Shown here: positions 1 through 15,300 of the stretch, in pieces
Layout: each line of letters opens with the position of its first letter
How positions within the stretch are numbered: position 1 is the first letter of the stretch
Assembly: GCA_033980235.1 (NCBI GenBank)
Contig: CM067075.1
Span: forward strand, 21,905,011-21,969,010
From: Diadema setosum
Taxonomy: Eukaryota > Echinodermata > Echinoidea > Diadematoida > Diadematidae
Reading direction: 5' to 3'
DNA: 64,000 nt
Position numbers and translations under genes: made by a program
Notes under the pieces: model-generated
Databases searched by the model: none
The model's input: only the letters and a program-made list of their open reading frames with translations
What the model was told of the DNA's origin: nothing

Positions 1-1964
1 AGGGTACAAAGTCAACATTCTCTTTTCAAACGCCTTTTCATTTCTCTGAGTGCTTCATCAAAGCTTTTCCTATATTAAAACTAGAATAAATATTCATTCA
101 AAAAAAAATTACATAAACCTGTGACTGAAAGCAATTTATAGATAAGATACAGTTTTATACAATTTGTATCTATGAATGAATTGGTGTCATGTCATTTGAC
201 GTTGCTGAATATAACATTGTGCTTCACCCAAGGTAATTCACTTTCGTCTGCTTTTGACAGTTGCAATTACTTTCATTTCAATCATAGATAGCCCTAATTA
301 GTATTAAGTGAAGTCTCAAATAAAGTGTGTCTACACATTTTGGATGACAGCATTTATTGTCCCCCAGGGAGTTTCACTGCAATATTACAGCATCATTGCT
401 TAACTACCCATTTTTATCAAGTTTACATTACTATTAAAGTCCCTTGCTTATTTATCATGTAGCACCCAAATGTCGCTTTAATAGTGATGACAGGCGAGGG
501 ATTCTAAGGGTTGAGGAGTGTGAGGCATTAATGCAAGAGTGCGCCATGGGAGAGAGGTGCTCTTAAGCGCGAAAACTCGGGTGTCAAATTACCGCTCGTG
601 AAGGAAAGGCGGTAGAATCTCACCAATTGCGGGGGTTTGAGAGGAGAATCGGACGGCGGCACGTAACTCACGCAATCGGGGAAAGCCGCCTCGTTGGAGC
701 TGTCCCCAAGGAGGTGCTAAAAGCTACTCTGCGGCAAAAGGATCATTTGACATTCCAGGGGGTGTGAAGTGAGAGTGCGAGGGAATGCTCTCACATTTGT
801 AGACACGACCACGCCAAAATCTAGTAACTACTACATTACTTCACTTTCTTGGCATAACAAGAGATGTGAAGCGAGTATTTGAGATGTGTTCATACAATTT
901 TAAACGAAACTCTGATAAATGTAGCATTTTTTTCAAGGCCGGTCCAACTAAGCATGTTACGAGCAAAGAAATGATAGTCTCAAGAATGTTCATTCATATT
1001 TCAATAACGGCAATATGAATCCAACACTTACTCCTCCGGTGCAAGACTAGTTTGGTGAGGGAGAAGTGTGAAGCAAGAGTTCCAATAAGGTGTGAGATGG
1101 TGGTACGAAGGAAGTTCATGCATATTTGATCAACATCAACATGAATTTAACTACACCATCGCAAGGTTGGTTTAAGCATGATAACAGGCTTGAAATGAGT
1201 TGGAGGTATGTCGACACATTTTGCGACAAAGACCCACATGAACCTAACCCCTAGAAACGCTGTCTGACAGAATTTAGCTGTGGAATTATTATGTTTTTAA
1301 TATTGCACGAAGCACTCATATGGAGCAATTCAGAGTTATCCCAACACAGCAGAATTTTGCAGCTGTATAACAGTGAACATTACTCAAAGCTTTTCTGCCA
1401 CAGCCCTTATCAAGGTTCCACTGTTGCGACTGTCAATTTTCTTTTCTGCTATCAAGTCAGTTATCACACCAACATTAAACAAGCTTTTCAATAATTGTAG
1501 ACCTCTCTGCGCAATGACATTAAGCCTGATCCCTTGTCTCACACTACAATGTAGTTTAGTGATGAAGTGGTCCAACACACCAACACTTTGGACACACCAC
1601 CCCTTGTGGTTCATCCCAGGAGACTACTGTAAAAGTGTAAATTTTTGCTCGTTTCGCACAACAAAATACTAGTGCGAAAATAAAAGCATCCAATTTTTTT
1701 TCTTTTGCTTGTTGTATGTAAAACTATTAAAGTATTGATTCCACAGAATCATAAACACACAAAATTCATCTTACCCAGCCGAGCACAAAGAAATACTTGC
1801 ACGAAAATGTCCACTATTAAAGTAAAAATAATCCACCATATCATGCCTTGTAAATCTAAAAGAAAAAAAAAAAGTAATATCAAGAACGATAGACAAAGAG
1901 AATAAAAGAAGAATATGGAAAGAAGTCATTTTTTGGTAAAGAAAAGGGTCATGTGATTTCTCAC
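1..1964. other. Intron 3' of exon K; no recognised gene
   Basis: AT-rich intronic sequence without a convincing exon. It holds a degenerate roughly 90-bp direct duplication (about 980-1070 and 1103-1180, both with GTTCATnCATATTT and CAAnATGAAT words) and a decayed CTGTA hairpin element at about 1626-1823. Confidence 0.6.
1626..1823. mobile_element. Degenerate CTGTAAAAGTG hairpin MITE
   Basis: The left end ACTGTAAAAGTGTAAATTTT and the right end AAAATGTCCACTATTAAAGT are decayed inverted repeats. The internal words GCGAAAATAAAAGC match the copies at 9759 and 59194. The family is described at 9759-9962. Confidence 0.5.
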
Positions 1965-2111
1965 CAGTCACAATCTCCTCTCCCTCCGAGTCTAGGTCTG
2001 GTCCCACAAACATGCTCTCATTGATGTGCTGGGAAAGTTCCAGGCCCTCGTCGCTGAAGATGGACCCGACGCTGGTGTCGTGGAGGACGTCGCCATCTGA
2101 GCTCGTATCGC
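1965..2111 (-). CDS. PCNT: Pericentrin-like exon K (last exon seen in window)
   Basis: A 147-nt exon in phase 1 to 1: (G)[18 protein letters not shown], then [20 protein letters not shown] and [10 protein letters not shown]. It is acidic and Ser-rich, with an [11 protein letters not shown] patch found at the same relative place in pericentrin and AKAP9. The acceptor is aataactttcgctag-like and the donor is GTGACTG/gtgagaaa. The 3' continuation lies to the left of base 1; no further exon was recognised in 1-1964. Confidence 0.82.
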
Positions 2112-5100
2112 CTAGCGAAAGAAAATAACCGCACATAAGAAAAGAGTTTTTAGTGAGAATAATCTAGAGTACATAGAGTGGGTATTAAGTCTAGTTTTTT
2201 TCACCGCACTTCTACAAATACCCGTATTATTCCTGCGCCACTGAACATATGTTACAGATATCTTCACTTGATCACAGATGAGTTCCCTTTGAAGTAAAAT
2301 AGATTTGTACCACTTACTGTTTCATGTTGGCTTCAATGAATGGAGTGAGAGTACACACAACAGTGGAAGATTCCTTTGGGTCTCACAGTGATATTCTTCA
2401 CAGTCAAATTTCTGCAGACTTGTTAGAACTTACACAATGATAGGGTTGTGGTTGCTTCATAATTGACCCCTCACAAAAAAAAAAATCATTTTTACATCTA
2501 TTCACTTCCCACATATATCATTGAGAGAATATAGTGCCATTCAATTTCTGCATGTGGCTGCTACCAATATTAACATTCTCTGAGCAACAAAAATCAAATC
2601 CTGCAACTTTCATTTTTAAGCTCTAATTTTACCACTCTGTTTACTTCATTTCACTCTGCTAAACAAAGTCCACTTAAAGTGAAACATGGATTGCATTTCA
2701 CCTTTGAAAAATCAGTACTTACTTATTTCCACTGCGCATGCTCATACCACTTACCTCCAACTGCCCCCCTGGGGCGCTCCACCCGCGGGGAGGAGGGTCT
2801 TCCGTCGCCCCGTCGATCCATGTCCAGGGCCTGGCGGGACGGCCCCTGCCGGGAGTGCGGTCCCATGCGGCGGTTGATGGCATTCTCTGTTGCCATGGCA
2901 GCCTGGACCACGGTGGTTAACACTCGGAGAAGATGGTGGTTGGTGTGCTGTAAGCTGTCCCTGTTAGTTGCAATTGGCAAATGGGGGGTTTTAAAGGGAA
3001 AAAATGAAAAAAGAGAAGAAGTTTTTGCGTTAATAATTCAGTGAACTCCTTTCTCAGCATGACATGAGATCAGATTGAAGGTAGCATCTCAAATACTCAC
3101 AAGAACTGAACAGTAAAAAAGGTCTAGTGTGGTTCTCGTAGGAAGAACTGATTATGGGGAAAAACTTGCCAAGTTTTGCTCTGCACAGTTTATAATTCAA
3201 TACATGTTTGTACCTACGCATTTCTCCTTCATGCTGACAAGCAAAATCAAAACACAAACTGGTTTTGTTTGCTGCCCCTGTGATTCACTAATACAAAACT
3301 GTAGTACACAGCAAACCTGGAACCCAGTTCCCATCGCATTGCATTTTAACACAAACCATGTAAGCATCAACAACACAACATATTAGATAATTGTCATGTG
3401 AGGCTTGAAAAATTATTCCTCTGCCATTAAATATCAAATGTCAGATACTGAAATGTGAAAATATGCTTTAATGGCATCTGAGGTTTGGTACCCTCCTTAT
3501 CAACAAGTATGATTGTGTATTACAAGCAACATTTTTTCCCCCAGGTACCTACGTAATTCTACCCCAGTACACTCTGGCTCTATAACACTTCAGCTGAATA
3601 AAAGACACACAGCCTAATCATCATGTGACTCTAACAATTTACGTAAACACAAGTAAAATTCAGAGGCAAAATACACAATGTATTGTAGAAGCACATTCAT
3701 GGGCTGCTAATGATTCCTTGTGCGCTAAGATCTGACATCATTAGGTCCCATTAGTGTACACATTCATTAATGCTTGTGTAGTCAACAAAGGTGCTTTGGT
3801 TCAATAGTTTTAAACCCTTTAACTCTTTATGTGCCATGGTGGAAACCCTCTACACTGTACATGTATGTGCCACATTATTCTGAGACACCAACGAAGTCAT
3901 GCTTTGAGAAAACGTTCTGTTTTTCAAATCTATTTAACTTCTATAGATTTCTCTTAGTAAAGCTGGACATGCAGTGAGCAAAGTTGTAGAGAAAATGCCA
4001 CGCTTTGCTTTGATGAAAATTGTATGACAAATTGATGATTATTTTTCTTTGAAATGACCAGTAGCTACATTATTATAAAGGCATGACTTTTGCACACAAT
4101 TCTGACCACAAGAATCATTAATGTGTTTTTGTTTATCATTTTGCATAAACCAAGACAACGATTAATACAACAACATGAATGCTGAATTTCCAATTTGTAG
4201 CTGGATATTAAATGCAATAAAAATAAATTCAGTACAAACACTGACTGTTCCTCACTGAGAACAAGGAACCAAAAGCAGCTGATTGATGATAATTTTAGCA
4301 CGAAAGAGATCAGACGGCGCAGAAGTTGCACTTATACGACCATCACTGAGTCAATCTGATGTGGATCTTTTGCGAGGGACCGCAAACGCGTGACCTCACT
4401 GAATAATGAACACGCTTTGCACACTGTCCAGCTGCAGGCAGGTGCTCCGGTCAACTTCTATGGTCGAAGACACCTTTTCATCTAGTGTCCCTGCTTTTGT
4501 TTTATTAGCAAGTGTGCTTCTACATACTAGGTAATATATTGAGCTAAATCAGGAGTTGCACTTGCAGGCTACGCTCAATGGCCTCAGCAGTGGTGGAGCT
4601 TTGTGAGGTGTGTTTACACTAAAGCAAGCAGTCATGAAAGCATGGTTTTGGTGATGAAATGTACCACGACAGAAATACATTGTGTATTGTCAAATTCCCT
4701 TTTTAATACTACACTATCTTTCTTACAAATAATAATAAAGTTCCCATTCTTTGCAGGGATATATTCTTTACCAGCACTTGCAAAAGACTATGAAATACGT
4801 AAATTCATGTCTATTTGTAACATACTCGTAGATGTCAGATGACTTCATTCATAAACCCTTTGTGTGCTGTGAGTTCTGATTGGCACAGTAAACCCTACAG
4901 GGTTGTACACACTGTCCAAAGCCACTGGCACAAAAAGGATTACAAAGGATCTCTGTTGTATCTGTATACATATTTCTGTATGCTTTTCACAAGAGAACAA
5001 AGTTTCACCATGTAATGTTGTACATAGGTTTACAGTTTCTTTAAAAAAATCTTGCATACTCTAGATATACTATATCTTTTTTAACATAACTTTTGTTTAG

Positions 5101-8100
5101 AAGGCAGTTTCTCCTTTTTGGGTGAAAAAAAACACACACTACAGTAATTATCATATATATTGAACATACATGTACTTAGTTGGCACATTTGACAATGCGT
5201 GTGTCCACAAATTTGTAATTTTGAATTTCCACACTGACCTTTCGGCCCCCAGCCTGTCCAAGTCCGCTCTGAGCATGGCCAGCAGAGTGCGCCCTTCCTC
5301 ATTCTCCCGCTCCAGACGACCAATCACAGCCTCCCGTTCCTCGGCCCTCTGGAGCAAGCTGGCATTCTCCTCTCTCAGCTGTTTGGGGGCAGGGAGATGC
5401 AAAAGAAATGATTGAATAAATACTTGAATACTCGGGGAAACAGGTATACTGGTAGCTCTTCTAAAGTCAAACAATGGAGGAGCACAGTAAAAAGAGCTAC
5501 ATGTACCATTCTAAATCTACAAACTGTATGACTCACATAAAGCACAGTCATCATACAAGAATGAGTCACAGCAGACTGAAAGCCTATATGTACATAGACT
5601 GCAGTATTACATTTTGAACATTCAAATGCACTGACTATATTTAGTTGTATTTTCAGCCAAATATTCAACTTCTTCAAAAGAAAAAAAAAAAAAAAGATAG
5701 TTTCACAATGATTTGTATTAATTGCACCTATAATGAATTTCCTTTGATTTACAATGTAAATGTTGGAATACTATAAGCTTTCTAAAGAGGTACACGTGTA
5801 CTCGTAGGTATAATACAAACTTGAGGATATTATAAAAGTTCAAGTAATGGGTCCTGGCAACATTCACTGTTGTACAGGATTAAATATTCAAAATTCAACA
5901 AGTGACATTTCATATACTGTAAGCCAGAACTGTGACTGAAAAGCACATTAATGCATCAAAGTCAAGAGAGTCTCATGTACCACATTACAATGTTATATTT
6001 CATCCCGTCATTATATCATATACTTCAGAGTGACTGACAACACAACATCACATCTTGTAAACTAATGACTTTAATGATTTGCTATTTCTTCTAATACACT
6101 GCTTTAAAGGGGAAGGCTAGTAACTGATCAGTGGGAATCAGTGGAAATGCTGGGAGATGATTGTTCCAATCCTTATGGGATTCATTCAAGAGTACATTGT
6201 ACATGTATATCTATTGTTGTGTGAAAATTATTTGCTTCAGAATGGTCTCATATTCAAGTAATGTGCAGTTTCATGCCTCGTCACTGACCAGGGACGCTTA
6301 CCTGGAAACATTAAACTGCACATTACTTGAATATGAGACCATTCTGAAGCAAATAATTTTCACACAACAATAGATAATTATAATGTACTCTTTAATGAAT
6401 CCCATAAGGACTGGAACAATCATCTCCCAGCATTTCCACTGATTCCCACTGATCAGTTACTAGCCTTCCCCTTTAATATTGCACAGTTACTATAGCACTT
6501 TGCGGAAAAAATTGATACCAGGCGAATTCCGCCATTACCACAGAATTTCCTGTCCAATAAGTGCTACATGGCCAGACAGTGAAAACATGTCTGCCATAAA
6601 AACCAAAATAGCAAAACAAAACAAAACAAAAACGATAGGAATACGCTCCACAGAAACTAATTGAAAATGTACCATCGTGATATTCTAAACAGGGCACACG
6701 CCCAAGTTTGTGCTTGTGTTTTGAACACCATAGGGGGCACCGAGTGGGGAGAAAACCACTGGCTGCTACATTGTATGGTACAGTGTATGCATAAACACTC
6801 TCTCCTCTCATTTATTTCATACACAGCCAAGGCCCTGCAAAATGGATGCCAAATACTGGCATGGAGTCAAATAAAAAAGTGGGGCTACTACTGCAGTCAA
6901 ACAAAATCAAAAACAAATTTACATTGCACAAAGAAAAATCAAAAATAAACTACGAATAAAACTGTACATGGGACCCTATTATATCAATCTCAGTGCTGGC
7001 AGTACGACTACATTTCTTTTTAGTCGTTTTCTCAAGACTGCACTGACATGACTCTGTGTTTGTTACAGAACCCTCTATTGGTACACACAATTACAAGGTT
7101 GAGTTCCTAGCAGACTACACACAATGCACCTTGTACAGCTGTGTGCTAGACAGGAGCAATAATGTCAACAGAGACCACATATTCACGGTGCAATATACTG
7201 ATTGATATGCACCTGCTCTGACGAGAATTCTATGATGGCAAAGATCAACTCATTATGCTATTTCAATCTAATTTCTTACACATAAACTTGTCTAAATTCT
7301 GGATTCTTTCTAATATGATATTGATCTTTATTCGAGCTGCTAAACCTGAACTCATCAAGTCAAGTAATAGAGCAATCCGTGCAACTGTAGAAAAAGAAGA
7401 GTCCTGGAGGGCATTTCACGAAGCATTTTTCCGACAAATTTGTCGGACAAATTTGCTCTCAGCCAATCAGATGCAAGGATTTCAGTAGCTTATAACAATT
7501 TTTCAGACAAAATATCTGACAAAACACTTCATGAAATGCCCCCCCCCCCCCCGACCAATTGCTCTCTACAGGCATTAGAGGGCAAAAGTTTCTGCACTAG
7601 GAATTCACACGAATGCTCCCTAACATTTTGAAAGTCAATTTTAAAAGCAAAGAGCTACATGTAGATAGCCATGATTTCTGACACCATAACAATAGGTCCA
7701 GCATAGGTGCTTAGGTAGTAGATATTTTTAAATGTATTAATTTGCAAGAGAACAGACATTAGAACAAAGTACAATGTAGATTTTTTTTTTCAATGCTTGA
7801 CGGATTACTGTCTTTTTCATGGCATTTGCTTTGCTAACAATTGAGACAGGTGAAACTTCCATGTAGCAGGTGCAATTATACAGAATGTAGTTTGACACAG
7901 TGAATGACAAGAGTCTGTTTATGCTTCATTATATTCAATTTTCTGCGAATGCCTCTTTGGGTGGTACTGGTTGCTGCATTAAAAATATTTAACTGACAAG
8001 GATAACAAAATGATCATCAACAGTGCATTCTCTCCATCTGGACCACTGCTCAACCTCACCGCATCGCAATGGATGGCGTACCACATTCATTATTCACGCA

Positions 8101-11100
8101 TGGCTGGAACAACTTCGCGTCCTCTCATCAACAATGCCATTTCATCACTGCCAAACACATGGATGCGCAGAGCAGAAATTGATGCTCGCGTGTATAGCAA
8201 AGAAAAGTGCTCACTAATATAATCACATTTTATTCATACAGTATACTGAAAACTAAGGTTATAATGCCTAACAAACAGAAAGCTATTATTAGCGGTATAC
8301 ATATCCAGGACAGCATAGCAACCACAACTATAAATGAAATGCAAACTTTAGTATTGTATGGTTGACTAGCTTGTATCCAGGGTAGGTACAAGGTCGTCAA
8401 ATGAAAAATACATGTGTACAAACATGTGTAATTTTCAATAAAGTGCAAACTCGCCTTTCAAATCTCACGGAATGAATTTCCATAAAATTTGAAAACATTA
8501 CTGTAAACTTCGGTATTTTTGTGCAATGAATTTTTTGCACAGAGCAGCTCCAAAACAAATTCACATGAATAGGTTCTTGAATTTGTGCTCCCCAATCAAG
8601 CACCCATTCAAAATGTGCAGAGAAAATTGTGAAGATATTTATGCAAGTTTTAGAATTCACACTCACCAAAAGTAGCACAAAAACTAATGTTCCACAAAAA
8701 TTTCTGCATAATTTACAGTACTATCAAACTCACATGGGTCGAAGGGGAAGAGAGACATCATACATTTTCAAAGTGAACATATCTCTCATAGTTCATTCTC
8801 TTGGCAATTTAAAGACAATAGCACAAAATCTGATGCTATCAAAACCTAGCCAGCATATTCTGTAATTCAATCCAACATTATGCATAAAATGTTGCAGTAA
8901 AAGGGCTTGTCTGAAAACAATTTTCAGAAGGACCCATAACTGTGAAACATACTCACAGGACTACCAGTATCCATCCTGAATTCAAATCCAGCAGAGCTAT
9001 ACCCACATTTCAACCGAACATGTTCGCGTGTATACACACATAATGAGCATGGCCAACGCACGTTGGGCGTTTGAACAAACACAGGGGTACAGAGCTACAC
9101 AAACAGGAGAAAAACCCAATGGAGTGTGGGAGCTACTCCAAGATTTGTTTTAAATCAGTCATGATAACTCAACACATCGCGGGCACGTTGATCTGAATTT
9201 GATTTGTTTGCAGGTCTTAAAACCATCACAGTGACGCAGTTCGGCAGAGCAGTGATGCAAAGGTCAAAGATCAAAGTGCAGTAACAACACTTCATGTTGC
9301 ATTCCTCGCACATTGGGCAATGACATTGAATTCCAGCATGTTGTAAAGCATAGCAACAATCTACATTCTTAAAATTGCAAGTTTGACTCTGTGCTAAAGT
9401 CCAATAAGATACAGCTCTCTAATCATAGGATCACCTATTTTGGTATCACAGTCCATTGTGATACATTATGTTTGAGACGGGAAAGCGTGGTATTGCATAA
9501 TACTACGGAATTTTATTATACACCATATATTTGGGGCAATTTTATTTTCACTAGTCAACTGATATTCAAAATTTGCACAGCATATCAAAATATTCCATCC
9601 TTTTTAGTTTAAGCACAAACGCACTGTATGTCCTCTCCCAAGGTAAGAAATAGCTTCATGTGGAACTCAATCTGATTCTTGAAGGGGATAATATACTACA
9701 ACTGTATATCTCTGATTCTGTTGCCATGGTTCTTAAGCATAAATCCAACCACTCAAAACTGTAAAAGTGGAAATTTTCGCGGTGTTGAAATTTTCACGCA
9801 TTTTGCGCAACCAGAAGCAAGCGCGAAAATAAAAGCATGCGAATATTTTTGAATGCCGTATGTTCCAGTGGTTGATGTCTTGATTACGCGGAATTAAAAA
9901 CACGCGAAATTCTTTTCGTCTGGCCAAGCGCGAAAAATGCGCGAAAATATCCACTTTTACAGTAAGTGGTAAATTGTCTTACATGTCCCCATCAAAACAT
10001 ATCTGGCATATATACCACAATGCATGTATCAAGGTACTGTATAATTGTGTGGTATATGCACATAAAATGTCTGGTATCAATGTACATGGTCAAGCTCTAG
10101 AATTAGCATTGCCATGGAGCAGGTGCTTCCAATGGTGGTGCAAATTACAGTGACCTACTGCAGAAAAAAAAAATGAAGAAATGAATAGAATAATATGATC
10201 TTGGAGAGAAGATAACCATACCTTTATATACCGTGAGTCAAAATTAACATAGTACAAATTTTAAGTTTTGAAACTCCTTCATTCCATTCAGAATTATCAA
10301 GCAGATGTATTTCTCTGAGAACACTGCATAAAAGTCACATTTGAATCCTAGATACCAACTGGATATTCTCTGTGTTCACTGAATTGATGTTAGAATGAAT
10401 TTAAGCTGCATATATCTTTAACAAATGGTTCGATAATCTTTGGGGATTCACCCTCCCTTCTCTGTGAACAATTCAAATGCTTTTATTGGTGGAAATGCAT
10501 CTTGATAATTTATAAACTATATATCATAGTTTATAAAACGAATGAGATTATAAAATGAATAATGAATATAATGATCATCAATATCATATGTAGTAACTGT
10601 GTCCTCACTTGTAAAGATAAAATGAATGGAGCTCCTTTAACAAAAATAATCATGACAATAAGACAAAATTATCCCAAACCTAATGAAATAGAATTCTCCA
10701 CACAGTATTCCTAAATCTTAGAACTAAAATTCAAAGACAATTCAATTCCAAGTTCAACAATTTGGATGAAAGCCTCATTTTCAAGGACATATGACTCAGG
10801 ACACATTTGTACACACAAAGCAATTCTGCTTTAAAAACTAAATTTCTGTCCATCTCTCCTCTCTCTCTCTCTCTCTATCTGTATCTCTCTCTATATATAT
10901 CTATTTATCTATCTTTCTATCTATCTATATATCCGTCTCTGCATTAATATAGTTGCAAATGTATCTTCACCTACTGTCACAAAATGGTTTAATGAGGTAT
11001 ATCTATCATAATATGTGGACAGAGAGTCATTAAAGTAAGCCACCTTCCTCTCCAATGATAACAATCACAACAGAATGCTTACCGCTCAAAAAACAAAAGT

Positions 11101-12275
11101 GCTTATATTTGAATAATCCACTTAAAATTCCCACGGATGCAGAGTAAACGGCATGCACTGAAACACAACTGCAGCTGGAAAAGAAGCTTCCCCCTGTGTA
11201 TACGGCTCTGGTCAATAATCCAAGATAATCTCCAATCGAGGGAAGACTTCAAGTCCTGAACGTTCGGTACGAAGGACCTAGTTGGCTTCTTAGGCTCAAT
11301 CACAACAAATTTCACACATGTGACTTTTGCCCCCAATATATGAAGAGCACAAATCCACTCACGGTATCCTGCTTCGAAGAATAAGCGTTCGGCTTGAAAC
11401 AGTCAATGTGGCAAGAAAAACCCACGCACGGCAAGAAAATCGATCACCCTGTGTGCGCACAAGGGGGGAAAAAAATTTACTACGACTGTTCAATTTCAGT
11501 TTCTTCTCTTGCACACTTTCACATGGATTGAACAGACGTACTACACACACACATACACACACACACAGTCCGGAGGTATACACACACAGTGGGGTGGGTT
11601 GTGCAGAAGACAGGCCCTCAAACACACAGGGCCTGCGGAGGTCCGTTTTAATAACAGGAAACGACACACACACTAGTGACTCCTTTCCAAGCTCTCCACA
11701 CATACACACTGTACAAGCTCTAACCAACCCACTCTCACTTTGTAACAGCCGGGGGCAGCATCGAGCGTCTGTTTTCAGTCTGTGCTATTCTGTCCGGCAT
11801 TATCACAGGGTATGCGCGCATCATGCTTGGTTAACGGCATTTGTCATGAGGAAGGAAATATGTGCAAATTTGGCACGACAGACAAACTCGTGGGTCTGTT
11901 TCTCATTTTCCGATCACCATTAAAGGGGCAATACCATTTAGTATTCCTCATACAATTCTTGGCAGTACATTAAAAGAAAAGAAAATGGTTAATGTTGTCA
12001 ACACTGGTATGCATTGTTGTAAATAGGTTTAAGACACCAAATGCAGTCAATGCTAGGATATATTTCTCTTCTTTTAATCAAGAAAGCATTACCATAATTA
12101 ACACATCCTGGACCACGCTAAAATCCAATGACTCTCAATACACACGTATACAAACAATTGTACTAACACACAGAGATACCCAGGCCCACAAATACACACA
12201 GACAGATATACACAGTAGACAGATACATGTTTTAATAGATGACAGAGAGATAGATACAATAGTATACAAAGAAAA

Positions 12276-12352
<77 letters not shown>

Positions 12353-15300
12353 CAGATAGACATCACAGATGATATGTAACACAGATACTCATACACACAT
12401 TCACACAAACACACACATACACACACACTCACTGAAGTCCCATAGTACAAGCACCCCCTATGTGTACAAAGGGCCATAAGGTACAGGATGGCAGACAATT
12501 ACTCCAAACAGCTGGCTCATTCATTCCTCATTCTAGAGGAAACTGAGTTCGTCAGCGACAACGTAGTCGTGGTGTTGGCTAGGACCAGGGTCTTGTCAAC
12601 CTGCCATTATGTCCCCCTCCCCCTACAAGTACTTTTCTCTGTCTAGCCTTTCTTCCCTCTCTCTCTCCCCTTTCCTATCAACCTTTTCCCAGTTCCACTT
12701 TCAATGTGACATCACATCACACAGCTTTTGACTGCAAGTGATGACGAACTTCATCTCTGTACTTTAAAAATTCTGAATATATTATGAGCTTGTACTCTCA
12801 GATTTACTATTCTGAATTTACATTGTAATATGAGCTTGTATCACTGGTTATTTTGATCCGTAACTCAAATTCTAGAAGCACTTAAGCTGTCTTTGTTTTT
12901 GTTTTGATTTTTTTTTTCATCTGCAAATGTTAGCAAGGGGCTTTAAGATTACGAGGATATTGACAACTGATGTTTTCATAAACTGACTGGGTTGAAGAAG
13001 CTACACTACCACTGAATTTTCTCTACCTCTTTCTCCTCCTCTTCTACTTCTTCTTCCTTTCCCCTTTTCCTTTTTCTCTTTCCTCTTTCTCATCCTCATA
13101 TCTATCCGTCCTCCTCCTCTTTCTCCTCCTCCTCCTCCTCCTCCTCCTCCTCCTCTCAATCATCATCACAATTATCATCCCCTGACACCAGAAAACGGGC
13201 AAGGGATACATCCAGTATACCCTTCATGATATGACCCATGTGACTAGCAACAGACAGTCAGCAAATGGTATCAACAAGGCACTCTGTGCCATACGAAGAA
13301 GATGATGAAGAAGAAGGGGGAAGAAGAGGAGGAGGAGGAGGAGGAGGAGGAGAAGAATCACTTTCATCCTTCAGGCTCCTCTTTTTCTTTCCCTTTTCTC
13401 TATCTCCTCTCCCTTCTCCCTCTTCCTTTCATTTTAACTGCAAATTTTTTTTTTTTCAATCTTTTTTCTCTGGCCTCTTCATTTCCTTGTAAAGATAAAT
13501 TACAACTGGGAAATACTGGACTAGTATTTGGTGCTATTATTGTCCAGGCCGTCATGCTAGACTTTGTTCACATAATATCCATACATATGAACAACCCTGC
13601 AGCTCAAAATAATAATAATAATGATAATAATAATAATTGCATTTATATGGCGCTTCATACTGACGTTTCTAAGCGCACTTTGCTACTCATACAAATAGAC
13701 TAGAAAACACAATAACATTAACAAAATTAACGTTAACAGTAACAAAAGAAGAAGAAAGAAAAGAAAAGGAAAGAAAAATACATGTGATACAATGGTACAA
13801 TAATTGATAAATGTGTGCGCCTCCAGAAAAAAAAAAAAAAAAAATGCATACCAATCTTCTTTGATATGCTGCCACTCCATCTAGGGAGAAGTGCCTTGGT
13901 TAAAAAATATTAAAGAAATTACAAATTAAATCATTCAACTATGAAAATGCAGAAAAAAGAGTGGCATATATACATCGTCAAATCATTTTTGCTAGCTTCA
14001 TCTTCACTTTTCCAACGGCCACAATTCCTTTCATGTCAAAAAGTCACGCTTTGATCGACATGTCAGAGCTATTTGTAAGCACCATTGAAAAGGCATTCAA
14101 TTCACTCCGGTTTCTGAATAGGAGGAAGGCACAATCGAGCGCACAAATTGCTCCAGATACAAACGAAATCGACATCACGGCAAAGAAGAGGTTTCCCAAT
14201 CATTTTTTTTTTTCTATTGAGCTGTTGACTTGTAGCAGCTTTATAATAGCTCTACATGTTTTGTGATTGGCACATTTATACCCTTTCTGATGCAAACTTG
14301 GCATAATGTTTGTAACTCATATTTTATCATCAGCGTAGTATACAAAAATGCATCATTTTGTATGGTGCTCACAAAAAGTCAAACCATCTCCATGTACTGC
14401 CGGTATCAAACTTTACATGGCAAGAATTGACAATTCTGTAATTATCTCTCTCCCTCTATCTGTCTCTCTCTCTCTCTCTCCTTCTCTTTCTGTCTCTCCC
14501 CCTCCCCCTCCCCCCTCCCTCTCTTTTTCTACCACAGTAACTTATTACTCTGAAGAGTTACATGAGAAACATGTCTGGTACACTACTGTACTTGTACACT
14601 GTAGATCAGTTTCAGGTCACTTCTAGGTCAATTTGGGGTTAATTCAGGCCAATTTGAGGTCAAAGGCACAGTATTGCAAATCACAGAGATACAGATACGT
14701 ATACTTTACCAGATCAGGGTAGATCAAAGTGATAGCTTGAAGGGACAGCCACAAAATAATGGTAAATTAACATTGCAGAACTCTCCCTGGCCTATCAAGA
14801 CAATTTCCTTCAAGTTAGCACAAAGATGTCTAATTTTTGGAAGAGTAAAATAATCATGATCTACTGATGATATAAAAGTTTTAGACGATCACAATAAGAC
14901 CATGATATACATCTATAACTGATGCTGCATGATTTACAGATGCATGGAATACCCCTGTGGTTAACAAACTACACTCTAGAAGTGAAACAATAAGCAAGAG
15001 TAGGCATTTCCCTCACATGCACAGACCAGTTTGAAAGAAAAGCTGAAAGAAAAAGCTCAGATGAAGTTTGTATAAGTTAGCCAAGTTTGATGAGGGGAGT
15101 AACATTGAAAGCAGTAAAAGCCTGCTGGCTCATTCACAGTGTACAGTGTGTCACAATGCACAACTTCCTGTGTACGCTACACACACAGCGTCCCCTCGGC
15201 CACATCAAAGACTTTGTATATCCTGCCCTGTAAAACAGAAAACTACAGTGAAGCATGGCTTTACGCACACCACGCAAACCTGCAGCTACCGACAACCGTG

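Noticed and set aside
11327..11923. 198-codon plus-strand frame
   Set aside because: Contains a CA microsatellite (HTHTHTH) and no recognisable domain; no splice or start context supports it.
12098..12498. Minus-strand frames with repeated YLSI
   Set aside because: Translation of the TAGA tetranucleotide repeat.
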